Below, piece by piece: positions 24,954 to 36,275 of a stretch of 64,000 bases of DNA (positions are counted from its first letter, which is position 1; every line of letters starts with the position of its first letter). A program made the translations under genes and the position numbers. The DNA comes from Tubulanus polymorphus (taxonomy: Eukaryota; Nemertea; Palaeonemertea; Tubulaniformes; Tubulanidae): NCBI RefSeq assembly GCF_964204645.1, contig NC_134028.1, forward strand, positions 18,574,153 through 18,638,152, written 5' to 3'. The notes under the pieces are model-generated. The model was not told the origin of the DNA. It searched no databases and saw only the letters and a list, made by a program, of their open reading frames with translations.

Positions 24954-26978
24954 TCACTATCTGTCCAAAGGTAAGTCGAAGATAATTAGTTTGTATCACG
25001 AGCTAACCTCGCTGAAGAAAAGTATCGATGAAAATTTAACCGATTACGTTTTACGGACAGAAACTGCTGCGGCATCTCTTAAATCGGCCGAAGAGAATAT
25101 CAGCGATAGCTTGCTGGTGGCGATGATAATTAAAGGCTTGCCCGTAGAATTCAAACCGTTCTGTACCGCCATCAATCAAAGAGAAAAGACCGTGTCTTTT
25201 ACCGACTTCAATGTCGCATTGCGTAATTACGAAGAGACCAATAAGTCCCAATCGGACAATTTTGAAGAAGATCGTGTTTTGAGAGTTAACTCAGCGCATC
25301 GTTCATCCCGCGATCGCGTAAGACCTGGGAATAGCCAATCGTTGGTGTGTTTCCGATGCAATAAACCAGGACACATCGCGGCGAACTGTAAAGAAAATTC
25401 GCGTAGGGAAAATTCGCGTTGGTGTGTAAATTGTAAATGTAGAACGCATGACACTAAATACTGCCGTAAAACTCGCGATAAAGTGAAACTTGCCGACTCC
25501 GACACCGTTAATGACGGAGACAACTTCTACTTCAGAATAACCGTTGATTCTGCCAGCTCCGTACACAACGTTAATAGTTTGTTGGTGGATTGTGGGGCAA
25601 CGAGCCACATAATAAATGACGAATCAAAATTTGTGTCGTTTGATAAAAGTTTCAACGCTGATGATCATTTCATTGAGCTTGCAGATGGATCGCGAATGAA
25701 AAATGTGGCGCTTAAAAGAGGAGACCCAAGGGTGCAGCTTACCGACTCAATGGGTAGAATATGTAATGTTGTGTTAAGAAATGTTTTATATATTCCTACA
25801 TTTAAGCAAAACATCTTCTCAGTTCAGGCGGCCATTGAGAATGGTGCACATTTACAGTTTAAATCTAATTCTGGTAGCCTTTCAGCTTCTAATGGTACTG
25901 TATTTAATTTTACGAGACGTGGTCGATTGTACTATATGTATGCTTGTAATACTATTTCCTCTGATCAGAATGAACACAGTTTACTTGTGTGGCATAGAAT
26001 TTTGGGTCACTGCAATGTTCAGGATATACTCAAATTGCAAACAGCTGTAACGGGTATGAAAATCTCAGGTTCTGGGAAAGATGTAACGTGTAAAGATTGT
26101 ATTCTAGGTAAAATGACCCAAAATAGAAGTAGGGAACCAGACGAACGAGCTAAAGCCCCATTTCAGATTGGTCCATTGTGACTTAGCGGGTCCCATTCAC
26201 CCTCCAGCTATAGACGGGTATAGATATGCACTTGTCTGTGTTGACGATTACTCAAACATATTGCCAGTATACTGCATTAAACAAAAGAGTGTGACGCGTT
26301 ACAGGCCTTTAAGACCTTTCTGGCTGATATATCACCATATGGTAAGCTTGGCGTGGTGAAAAGTGTTCGTTCAGACAATGGTGGTGAATTTATTTCAAAA
26401 GATTTTGAATCGTTCCTTATTGAAAACAAAATCAGGCATGAAAAATCCTCGCCACATTCGCCTCACCAGAATGGAACAACAGAAAGGGCGTGGCGGTCGT
26501 TATTTAAGATGGCACGCTGCTTATTGTTGGAATCTCGTTTACCCAAGCAATTGTGGTCTTACGCAGTCCTGGCATCGTGTTATATCCTAAATCGTTGTTT
26601 GAATAAACGATTGAATAAAACACCCTACGAGGTGCTTACAGGTCGAAAACCTAACCTTAGCCATACCGGTATGCACATTTTTGGTTGTACATGCTATGCG
26701 TACCTGCAGGATAAAAGCAAACTTGATGCAAGATGTGATCAGGCTATATTTATTGGGTATGACCGATCGAGTCCGGCGTATTTAGTTTATTTTGACGGAA
26801 ATGTCAAAAAGGTAAGGCGTGTAAAGTTTGACGATAGAGTAGATATTATGCCAACCGATTTTATAGAAGATATACCCATACAGAATGAGAAAGGGGATCA
26901 AAACTCAAACGGTCAGATCGAGAGTGTACCTAACACACCAAACATAGATAACACCCCAGTTAAGACTGAAAAATCATG
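24944..26978 (+). pseudogene. Ty1/Copia gag-pol fragment, truncated at both ends
   Basis: The order of domains is Copia-like: gag helix (YHELTSLKKSIDENLTDYVL), zinc knuckle CFRCNKPGHIAANC, protease LLVDCGATSHI, gag-pre-integrase HSLLVWHRILGHCN with TCKDCILGKM, then integrase with HCDLAG, SVRSDNGGEF and HQNGTTERAWR. The frame breaks near 26,170 and again near 26,350. The fragment ends at about 26,978 in a CCTGCCCTGAGAGG repeat, before reverse transcriptase and RNase H. No LTRs were found. It cannot move by itself. Confidence 0.88.
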
Positions 26979-26987
26979 GAACCTGCC

Positions 26988-27617
26988 CTGAGAGGCCCAG
27001 TGGCGTGATTAAGCAGTATAAATGGAAAACTCGGCTATGATTCTGATGAAACGGCGAACTATCTCGCCGATGTTTGAGGTGCACCTTGTCGAATATCATG
27101 AAATTAAATGGATTAATACATCGACACTTAACAAATAGAACGAAAGTAATATTTTGATTAAAATTCATTCACGATAAGAAATGTATTTTCAAAAAATCAT
27201 GTAGTCTGTTTACCGACGACGGAAAGTATAAATGGTGATTATATTAATTTCAAAGCATATAATCTAATCATTCAGATAAACAATTTGTGTCGTCGGCTTA
27301 AATCATATCGGTGCGTTTAAATACACTGTATATTCTAATTCAACTGTGAATTTTTCCGGGGTTTCTACTGCTTTCGCAGAAACTCTGTTGTAATTCTGCT
27401 ATTATATTATTCTTTATATTATATTTTTCTTCTCCGGGGTAGAGGTTGGTTGATCGGTTTCATATTATTTTTTCGTTAGGCTAATTACCTGAGTGCTGCC
27501 CAACTTAAATCAGTTTTAATGTTTATCTAGTGTCAATGGCATTATTATAGTTGCCACATGCAATAAGGCATATGCAATTGAATCTTATCTGATCAGCCCT
27601 GCGGGTGTAATTATATA
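26988..27617. other. AT-rich spacer, no gene seen
   Basis: Nothing coding. A stretch near 27,040-27,075 resembles the end of the small frame at 6200-6237 (ACGGCGAA followed by TATCT), suggesting shared repeat ancestry. Confidence 0.35.
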
Positions 27618-28633
27618 CCTAGTCTACTGTCGTCCAACCTGCCCTGCGAGGCCAGTTTTATTCTGCAGATATCACCTGCCCTGAGAGGCCAGTTTAATTC
27701 TGCAGAAATCAACCTGCCCTGAGAGGCCAGTTGAACTGCTGCAGTTTGACTTCCGATATCAACCTGCCCTGAGAGGCCAGTTGAACTGCTGCAGTTTGAC
27801 TTCGAATATCAACCTACCCTGAGGGGGCCAGTTTCATTCTGCAGAAATCAACCTGCCCTGAGAGGACAGTTGAACTGCTGCAGTTTGACTTCCGATATCA
27901 ACCTGCCCTGAGAGGCCAGTTGAACTGCTGCAGTTTGACTTCGAATATCAACCTACCCTGAGGGGGCCAGTTTCATTCTGCAGAAATCAACCTGCCCTGA
28001 GAGGCCAGTTGAACTGCTGCAGTTTGACTTCCGATATCAACCTGCCCTGGGAGGCCAGTTAAACTTCTGCAGATATCACCTGCCCTGAGAGGCCAGTTTC
28101 ATTCTGCAGAAATCAACCTGCCCTGAGAGGCCAGTTGAACTGCTGCAGTTTGACTTCCGATATCAACCTGCCCTGAAAGGCCAGTTGAACTGCTGCAGTT
28201 TGACTTCCAATATCAACCTGCCCTGAGAGGCCAGTTTCATTGCTGCGGTTTGAGTTCTGATCAACCTGCCCTGAGAGGCCAGTTTCATTGCTGCGGTTTG
28301 AGTTCTGATCAACCTGCCCTGAGAGGCCAATTCATTTGCTGCAGTTTGACTTCCGATATCAACCTGCCCTGAGGGGCCAGTTTCATTCTGCAGAAATCAA
28401 CCAGCCCCGAGAGGTCAGTTCAACTGCTGCCGTTTGACTTCCAATATCAACCTGCACTGAGAGGCCAGTTAAACTTCTGCAGATATCAACCTACCCTGAG
28501 AGGCCAGTTTCATTGCTGCAGTTTGACTTCTGATATCAACCTGCCCTGAGAGGCCAGTTCAACTGCTGCACTTTGACTTCGATATCAACCTGCCCTGAGA
28601 GGCCAGTTCAACTGCTGCAGTTTGACTTCGAAT
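27618..28633 (+). repeat. Satellite of alternating 50-bp and 38-bp units
   Basis: More than twenty copies of a core ACCTGCCCTGAGAGGCCAGT. It is followed either by TGAACTGCTGCAGTTTGACT (50-bp unit) or by TTCATTCTGCAGAAATC (38-bp unit). The array is broken at 28,634 by the outer mobile element, and a single AACCTGCCCTGA resumes at 52,737. Units differ by single bases. Confidence 0.92.
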
Positions 28634-29703
28634 GTAGGTAAAATTCTCCCCGGTAAAAATCCCCCCAGTAAAAATCCCCCCAGTTCAGTTTTCTATCAAA
28701 TTTAAGTAAAAAACCTAAATGAAAACCGATAATACTTTTTTACAATAATACTCAGATAATACATAGATAGGTACACAGATATTTTGCTATTACTTTTAAC
28801 TTAGATTTCTTCATAGAAATTTTCAGAAATACGATAATATCATTTTCATTTTTACTAGCTAAAAGTCACAGAATAATGTCATTTTTATGCACGTAGCTTG
28901 GTCAAAGCAGGGAAGTGTGATGAGATGGAATACGGACGCTTTTAATTGCCGGATGTAGGCTATTCAATTCAGCCCGTACATCAAAGGTTACCGCAACAGC
29001 AGTAAGTTTGCAAAAGGTTGAAAGCCTGTTTTGGTCGATGGCGAGTGACGTCACTAGTACAAATTCCGAGCGGTTCGAATCCCACAATACGCCAAAATCA
29101 CTACGGCCGCTCTGAGCGCACATCGCATTTCAACGTTGCCGTTTAATAATTGTAAAATAACTAATACTAGTTTTATAAGGGTTAGAAGTACATTATATTT
29201 ACTGCTAGTGTATGTATATATCATGTGCGGTTGCGAGAAATCCCTGCCCTGGTTAAACATGAGTCCACTAAACCTTTAAATTTTAAGTTGTTTAATGAAT
29301 CTATTGTTTTAAATTGTTAAAACTGCAAACTATGGTTGTCGAAGATGCACCTTCTTCACATCCTTTGAAATCCTGGATAGCATCGCTGTCGGCAAAAGCC
29401 TTCAGGTCTGTCTTCAACGGCACATCGCTTTGGAACAAGCGACTACTGTGTTATCAAATCTGAACTAGGTAAAAACATGTTCCCCAAAAATAAAGACAAG
29501 TAAACGGATTAATTTGAGGTTTGAATGTTTTTGTTTATTCGTTGGTTCAAATCGAACCCTCGTCATCCCTGATCTCCATAAATCTAGGAAAAATATTCGC
29601 ACACTTAAAACAATAAAATACGAGCAATAAGCAATAACATCAGACCGGAGTAAGTAACTTTACTTAATTCACAGATACAATCCTACACAAAAAAATAGCT
29701 ATT

Positions 29704-29945
29704 CAGTGGCGGATCCACCCCTTTATTTTTACCGATGTAGCCGCAAATCTATGCGTTACTGAGTAAAAACCGAATGAAATCTTTCTATTAAGTAATGCTC
29801 AGAATGCACCTGCTTGCATCTATTTTTCCAAAATTTTTTTAGGGAGGGTCTTCGCGTTATCGGTGCTTGTTCTGGAATGGCTTATAGCCATCTGTTGTTG
29901 CTTTCATTTGCCCCCCCCCCCTTCAAAATGCTGGATCCGCCCCTG
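29704..29945. repeat. Possible MITE inside the MULE-like element
   Basis: CAGTGGCGGATCCA at 29,704 and TGGATCCGCCCCTG near 29,932-29,945 form imperfect terminal inverted repeats typical of hAT-type MITEs. A run of C at about 29,910 lies within. The 8-bp flanks do not match. Confidence 0.45.
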
Positions 29946-30059
29946 AGTGCAGACAAAATGATCGACAAAGACATACAGAACTCTAAAACAAGTTAACAAT
30001 TTAAGCAACGATAGACAAAACAGATAGCTGATTACTTTACAAACCTGTTGTCAGAACCT

Positions 30060-30990
30060 TAATTAGTTTTACATGTACATACAGAGGACTGTTAACAATT
30101 CAACCAATGAAATTGCGATAGAGATACAGAACATACAGCTTTAACAGTAAACAATGCAACCAATGAACTGCGATTAACTAAGACCTACGAGCAATTATCA
30201 AGTTTGATAATTGCTCGTAGCTAAGACATACAGGACAAACAGGACTAACTTAATTGCGATAGACATACAGGACATACAGAATTAACAGCAGACAATTCAA
30301 CCAACGAATTGCGATTAACTAAGACATACAGGACTAAACCACAGGACAAACAGGACTAACAGTAGACAATTCAACCAATGAATTGCGATTAACTAAGACA
30401 TACAGGACATACAGGACTAACTTAATTGCGATAGACATACAGAATATACAGGACTAACAGTAAACAATGCAACCAATGAATTGCGATTAACTAAGACATA
30501 CAGGACTAACTTAATTGCGATAGACATACAGAATATACAGGACTAACAGTAAACAATGCAACCAATGAATTGCGATTAACTAAGACATACAGGACTAACT
30601 TAAATGCGATAGACATACATAATATACAGGACGAACAGTAAACAATGCAACCAATAAATTGCGATTAACTAAGACATACAGGACTAACTTAATTGCGATA
30701 GACATACAGAATATACAGGACTAACAGTAAACAATGCAACCAATGAATTGCGATTAACTAAGACATACAGGACATACAGGACTAACAGTAGACAATTCAA
30801 CCAATGAATTGCGATTAACTAAGACATACAGGACATACAGGACTAACTTGATTGCGATAGACATACAGGACTAACAGTAAACAATGCAACCAATGAATTG
30901 CGATCGCGATCACAAAGACATACAGTCAGGACAAACAGGAATAAACCACAGTAAATTGCGATAAAAAAGACATACAGGACTAACTGCAGT
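30060..30990 (+). repeat. Tandem array of ~89-bp units
   Basis: Units contain GACATACAGGACTAACTTAA, ATTGCGATAGACATACAG and AACAATGCAACCAATGAATT; successive copies near 30,462 and 30,551 are 89 bp apart. Some units lack a half, so lengths vary. At 30,185-30,220 a perfect hairpin has 17-base arms (CTACGAGCAATTATCAA, two-base loop, complement). It lies in the 3' flank of the transposase gene. Confidence 0.88.
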
Positions 30991-30999
30991 AAATATATA

Positions 31000-31937
31000 G
31001 GGCCTTAGGAATGCAAAATACATTCATTTTGTCGAATTTAAACATTCCACAACTTAATTCATTATGTCATTTCCAGTTTTCAAAGGGAATTTTCTTAACT
31101 TCAGATGCCTCGAGGACATAAACATATAGAAAGATCTGTCCCAAAAAAAAATGTCAAGTGTCTTTCTTAGTGCAATGGGCCCTGGTTTCCACGTTTATAT
31201 ATCACATATAAAATTCTACAGAAACAATCAATGAATAAGTGAAAATTTACGAATAAGAAACAAGACATTCAAGCAGTTGAGTAAGTTAAAATGGGACCAA
31301 TCTATATATATTATATATGGATTATACAATTTAATTAGGGACAGCCTTGAACCGAGGTTGATGTGTCCATACACTCTCCTCATACACTCTCTGAACATGC
31401 ATGTATGTATACTGCTGCCAATTGATGATAAGTCAAGGATGTTGAAGTTCTAGACATGGTCAGAATCATCCAGAGACATCGGCACGCATCACAATAACTG
31501 ATGATTTTGCAGTAACCTGTAACATAAAAAATCAAGCGGTAATCTATTCACAAAATATATTTTCCTGAAAGAAAAAACCTGAAATAGAGCACTATAAACA
31601 CCAGTGCATATACATTGCTTCTTAACCTTATATATAATCGAGTAAATATATAGGTGACTAAGTGACGGTCATTATAGGCTTCTACGTTCACCATGGGAAA
31701 TGAAAATATTTCTAACGTCAGGGATTCATTCGAAACCCGATCAATAATATTCAATACAAACTATTTAGGAAATTGGGTCACAATGAAAACAAAACCACCT
31801 GATATGTTCAGGAGGAGCCTCATTGATTGGAGCACATTTCCAATGACAATTATCTATGGCAATTATCACATTCAATTGAGAATGTGGACTTTTTCTTAGG
31901 ATTAGCATTGCAGTTTTTGTGGCAGACAGGGCAGGTT
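31000..31937. other. 3' flank of the giant gene, no other gene seen
   Basis: AT-rich; short frames at 31,548-31,754 and 31,693-31,899 have no recognisable features. Confidence 0.4.
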
Positions 31938-32252
31938 TCAGCAACTAACTGAGAAGGGGTTTTTGAAGGGGTTTTTTTCAACTGTTGATGACAAAAGATA
32001 ATCTAGTTTCAATTTTGCTAGGTTTTGGAGGCCTGCATTTCCAGGTTGATCTATAAGAATTTCTAATTCTTTTTCAGAATTGGAATTATTGATTTCTGTA
32101 ATAGGAGAACTGTTGAGATAATCATCTTTATTATTATAATCGATTACAATAGATTTTTTCTTATGATGATAATGTTCAATACGAATGTGCTTTTGAAGGA
32201 ATGTTTCACTTGCATATGAATTAATAAACCCCATCTGCTCAACAAATAGCAC
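31938..32252 (-). CDS. C-terminal C2H2-like tail
   Basis: The frame continues from the previous one after a shift near 32,245. It includes SYASETFLQKHIRIEHYHH, the second half of a C2H2 finger whose cysteines (SCAIC) end the preceding frame. An acidic tail follows and ends with a stop at 31,938. Confidence 0.55.
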   Translation of the reverse strand: MLFVEQMGFINSYASETFLQKHIRIEHYHHKKKSIVIDYNNKDDYLNSSPITEINNSNSEKELEILIDQPGNAGLQNLAKLKLDYLLSSTVEKNPFKNPFSVSC

Positions 32253-33822
32253 ATGAGATAGGTTTCAAAGATGAATGAGAAGTGGATATGTGCTTATCTA
32301 GTTCCCTGCGACTTGAACAAAGATATGGAGGATTTATTTTGTCTTTAATACAAAAGGAACAGACAATACTTTTTCCAAATAAAACAGACTTCGAGTCATT
32401 TTTAACAACTGGTATTGACTTAATATCTTTTGGTTTGGTATCTTTTGATTTTTTCGGTAAGGATGATTTATTCTGACTTAAAATATCTGCTGAAAATTCG
32501 ATATCATTGCCAGGATCTGGATCAGTGGAGTCTATGGTTTCAATTTCTGATATTTTAGCTTTTTTACCTAGTTTGATAGCAGCATTTTCAACCATAGCAG
32601 AAAAGGATACACCTCTGTTAGCAGGTCTAATTATCTTTCGCCCTCCGTGTCTTGCATTCTCAGCATCTTTAGGCATTGTAACCTTAAGGCAGTAAGGGTC
32701 TATCACTTCAAGTTCAGGAAGGTTTATGGAAACCTGATTGTCCTTGATTGGACCCTCGGCACGCCTATGAGCCATATTGTGAGGTTGTCGTTTGGCAGGT
32801 CGTCCGCTTATTAACTTATATCCACAGTGGCTTTCATTATGTAAAATACTTAGAATGTGCCCTTTCCTAGCAGCATTGATATCATTCGAGCTAGCAATGT
32901 GGGAATGATCTTTTAACTTATCAATGAGGGTAGATGAAACAGAACTATTTTGTCGAGTAAAATTGTAAGTTGGCAGAGGCTCCACAATGTGGAATTTATA
33001 TGCATCAATTAAAGCCTTCGTTGAGGTTATATTGTTTTTTTGGGCAAAACAGGCAAAAAGATGTTTGCAAAAATATGGTTGTCCAATCATTATAAAAGCT
33101 TCACAAGTACATATACCTAGTTTCAAATTGATTAAATGGCAATTACAATCTACGTATGAAAGACAATTTTCAGGAACGATTGTAATAACGTAATTGAATA
33201 AGATACGACTGGATATTGAATCTAAATTTCCTATGTACCTTCGGCATTTTTTTGAAATGTCATATGAATGTTCCTCGGATATTGATACTTTATCGGGGAA
33301 TCTTTCTTCTAAAACATCAAGCTGATTGAATGTATATTGAGTATCACCATTGAAAAAATTATCATTATCTTCTAACCTATTTAAGTTCTTTCGTGAAGAA
33401 CTCTTCACAACAAACCAACTAGTTTCTTCATCATATTTAAAAATCTCATTATTCTGTAATAAATCAAAGGCTCTTTTGCAACACATCTTTTCAAGGTGAC
33501 GTATATTCTTAACTCGTTGGTCAAGTTGCTTAAATTGGAGATTGTTCATATTTGTCGCTTTTATCTCATCATTAAAAACATTTTCAAACAGTAATCGTAT
33601 AAAAGATGATATCAGTTTATTTAGGTGTCCACTTAAGTAGACATCATCTATTTGTTTGAATTTGCGCTCAGTAATATTATCAGTTAATAGCAAAGGGTTA
33701 TTTCTGTGAGATTGGTCTGACTGATAAATTGATTCAGCATTGAATGCATCAGACCAAATTTGGGAATTAAACCAATTCTTCTTAAGGTAATCAATAAATA
33801 ATGTTTTTGTATCTTGCGACAT
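32239..33822 (-). CDS. Transposase C-terminal half with SWIM zinc finger
   Basis: 527 residues. The SWIM signature C-x-C-x(n)-C-x-H is ICTCEAFIMIGQPYFCKHL (Cys 238, 240, 252, His 254), the finger typical of MULE transposases. A C2H2-like segment SIVCSFCIKDK...HISTSH lies near the C-terminus. Between them are basic, Lys/Asp-rich linkers and RPAKRQPHNMAHRRAEG, which may be nuclear-localising. It follows the catalytic region after a one-base shift. Confidence 0.72.
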   Translation of the reverse strand: MSQDTKTLFIDYLKKNWFNSQIWSDAFNAESIYQSDQSHRNNPLLLTDNITERKFKQIDDVYLSGHLNKLISSFIRLLFENVFNDEIKATNMNNLQFKQLDQRVKNIRHLEKMCCKRAFDLLQNNEIFKYDEETSWFVVKSSSRKNLNRLEDNDNFFNGDTQYTFNQLDVLEERFPDKVSISEEHSYDISKKCRRYIGNLDSISSRILFNYVITIVPENCLSYVDCNCHLINLKLGICTCEAFIMIGQPYFCKHLFACFAQKNNITSTKALIDAYKFHIVEPLPTYNFTRQNSSVSSTLIDKLKDHSHIASSNDINAARKGHILSILHNESHCGYKLISGRPAKRQPHNMAHRRAEGPIKDNQVSINLPELEVIDPYCLKVTMPKDAENARHGGRKIIRPANRGVSFSAMVENAAIKLGKKAKISEIETIDSTDPDPGNDIEFSADILSQNKSSLPKKSKDTKPKDIKSIPVVKNDSKSVLFGKSIVCSFCIKDKINPPYLCSSRRELDKHISTSHSSLKPISCAIC

Positions 33823-33827
33823 AAGGT

Positions 33828-34877
33828 CTAAAGAAATATCATTCTCAATAAAACTATAAATGAATTGGCTATATCAGTTCTAGAGGAAGCATCCCATGAT
33901 CTCATAGTGCATTTGAAACCAGTTTCTAGAGGCTTGCAAAATAAGCGAAGTTCTTGATTTTCATTCATGAAGCGACGAATACACTGCAGGACATGAAAAT
34001 TACATAGTACTGATTTAAGATTATTGTCAGATGCTCCTTGCTTTAAACTTGCATCTTTATCATGTTGTACAAAAGGACAAAATCTAGATGTCGATGAACA
34101 TGGCTTGATTCTGAAAAAACCATTGCCATCATTAAATATATAGAATTCAGATGGATGATTACATTTTTCGTCTTTACATGGTGTATTGGCTAGAACTAAC
34201 TGGATGGTAGTTGCATGAGTAGCCCCCCCTTCATCACTACTAATTGATGCAGCAGCAATACGTCCTTCATTTTTGTTGTCTGCAAAAGTTACAAATGAAG
34301 TTTTGAATTTCCACGAATTGAAATCATGTTTCACGTCAATACCAATGACAGATTGTCCAAAGTTGGATAAATGTTCCACAGAACGAGGATCAGAGAGAAT
34401 AATGTGATAATTACGTTTGAGTGTGGCATCCCCTCGTTGAAATAAAAGGACAGATTCATAGTTACCCTCTAATAATTTTTCAGTATTTCTCCAATCAGAA
34501 CTTAGAATAGGTATTTCGTCTTGAGATTTCATATGTAATTTTATCGAAGATTTATCAATATATTTCAATCTATTTGAAATTTGATCTAGGGTATGGTCAT
34601 GACCGGCGCCATCATTTACATTTGATACATGAAGGTTATTGTGAGCATTGGTGGCAGAAAGAACCTTCATTGCTGTGGCATTCATCATGACTCTATTTTC
34701 ATCCCATCTATCTCTAGTAGATAAATTAGGTCGCTTTTTAATTTGTAAAGGAATATTTTCATGATATTGACCATTAAGTGGTTTGCTGAAGATTCTCCAC
34801 TTGGATAAATCAGTACTAAATAATACAAGTTTCGTTGCCCAATAACACATAAAATGAGGGTGAATTTTTTGGCTCAA
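33828..34877 (-). CDS. MULE transposase catalytic region
   Basis: Residues about 176-205 of this frame read SVIGIDVKHDF...FVTFADNKNEGR, the first catalytic Asp block of MULE transposases. HDKDASLK (near 272) matches the second Asp block. LCNFHVLQCIRR (291-302) is the C/H-x-H-V motif placed after it in the family. The third acidic residue should lie further on, near or beyond the frame break at 33,830. The preceding part (KRPNLSTRDRWDENR) is unassigned. MULE transposases excise and reinsert the element. Confidence 0.75.
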   Translation of the reverse strand: MSQKIHPHFMCYWATKLVLFSTDLSKWRIFSKPLNGQYHENIPLQIKKRPNLSTRDRWDENRVMMNATAMKVLSATNAHNNLHVSNVNDGAGHDHTLDQISNRLKYIDKSSIKLHMKSQDEIPILSSDWRNTEKLLEGNYESVLLFQRGDATLKRNYHIILSDPRSVEHLSNFGQSVIGIDVKHDFNSWKFKTSFVTFADNKNEGRIAAASISSDEGGATHATTIQLVLANTPCKDEKCNHPSEFYIFNDGNGFFRIKPCSSTSRFCPFVQHDKDASLKQGASDNNLKSVLCNFHVLQCIRRFMNENQELRLFCKPLETGFKCTMRSWDASSRTDIANSFIVLLRMIFL

Positions 34878-35076
34878 ACTGCTGCCTTAACTTCGCAGGA
34901 CGATCACGTTTATTCTTCAGCTTATAGTTGTAACAGTTGGAACAAAATGTTTCACCATCAGCATTTTTCCTCCATTTGTTAGACATGGTAATGGAGCAAT
35001 GAATACATTGTTTATCATTTAAAACAACGTCAATTTGACATGAGGGACAATTAGTGATGTTACTGGACACATTCAA
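34816..35076 (-). CDS. GATA-like zinc finger
   Basis: CIHCSITMSNKWRKNADGET followed by FCSNCYNYKLKNKRDRP has the C-x2-C-x17-C-x2-C spacing, the WR pair and the basic tail of GATA-type fingers. A second CPSC lies upstream. It likely helps DNA binding of the transposase. A frameshift near 34,870 separates it from the next segment. Confidence 0.65.
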   Translation of the reverse strand: MNVSSNITNCPSCQIDVVLNDKQCIHCSITMSNKWRKNADGETFCSNCYNYKLKNKRDRPAKLRQQFEPKNSPSFYVLLGNETCII

Positions 35077-35104
35077 CTTTGAAAGATAATATCCACATGA
35101 TGAT

Positions 35105-36275
35105 TTATATTGAAGACTTTGACGAACATTTTATGAGCATTTCTGCAGCCACAAATTGAGAAGTATCCTCAACAATTGGCTCAATAAATTCAAATTTATT
35201 ATCTAATCTATGGGTTTCCCAATTCTTTTTTAATGTTAAGGAAGCTTTCATCGTTGTCAGGTTACCAACAAATGAAGGCCGCACATTCTTATGCAGACGA
35301 ACTGTTTTTGTTAAATCAAAAGGGAATCTATCGAAATAATATTTTGTGTCAGCACCAGTCATTACTTCCCCATTTTCAACCCATTCATCACTAAGTGGAT
35401 TCTGGTTGTTGAGGTATTTCTTGATAGTGTCAATGGCTACCTGGTCATTTGTACCTTGGTCTGTACAATGAAAACTTTTATACTTCGTCTTACTGTCAGT
35501 TGAATGAAAAGCTACTTCAAGATAATGCTTTCCTCTCCTGATGCGATGGGAGATAGTAGTTTTAGAACCATTAATATGGGAAGTTAATGGTTCAGCTGAA
35601 TTTATAGTTAATGAGGATTGAGGATTCAAAATTGAGGATGTAGATTCAGGTGTAGATTCATTATTCGAAATTGGTGTAGATTCAGGTGTAGATTTAATAG
35701 TCAAAATTGGTGCAGATTCACTATTCGAAATTGGTGTTGATTCGTGTTGATTCATTAGTCAAAATTGGTGCAGATTCACTATTCGAAATTGGTGTTGATT
35801 CAGGTGTTGATTCATTAGTCAAAATTGCTGCAGATTCATTATTCGAAATTGGTGTAGATTCAGGTGTTGATTCATTATTCAAAATTGGTGTAGATTTAGA
35901 TTTGGCTGTAGTTAAGACTGATTTGCTTTTTTTATGGGCAATATGAGAGTCTGACATCTTTAATTCAGAACTAGCTAGTGTATTATTTGACTCAGTTGAT
36001 CGTTTATGTCTCTGTCTGCGAGATAATCGTGATATCTTAGAGAAAGTAGTACTATTAGCAGCAGGTTGAGATGACTTTGAGAAGAGTTGAGTAATATCAA
36101 TTAGATGTTTCATAATCCAATTAATCAATATCAATCTAACAAAATCAGAATAGTTAGAAATGTTCTTAAGATAAGATAATTCATTGGGAGATGAAAATAC
36201 ACTTGAAATATCCTTTTCATAATAGGTTGCAATGCAAGCACCAATTAATGTAGCAGGCCACAGACAGATGAACAT
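35105..36275 (-). CDS. Helical tail of the peptidase, Ser/Thr/Glu repeat, and unknown domain
   Basis: The first part (PATLIGACIATYYEKDISSV) continues the peptidase after a frameshift. A basic patch SRRQRHKRS resembles a nuclear localisation signal. Then a low-complexity array repeats ESTPESTPISNNES-like units (DNA about 35,640-35,900). The last ~150 residues (RIRRGKHYLEVAFHSTDS ... FDLTKTVRLHKNVRPSFVG) form an unrecognised domain. A frame break lies inside the repeat near 35,745, where slippage is easy. Confidence 0.55.

Noticed and set aside
27618-28633. Possible CRISPR-like array
   Set aside because: Units are contiguous satellite variants without unique spacers, and the genome is that of an animal.
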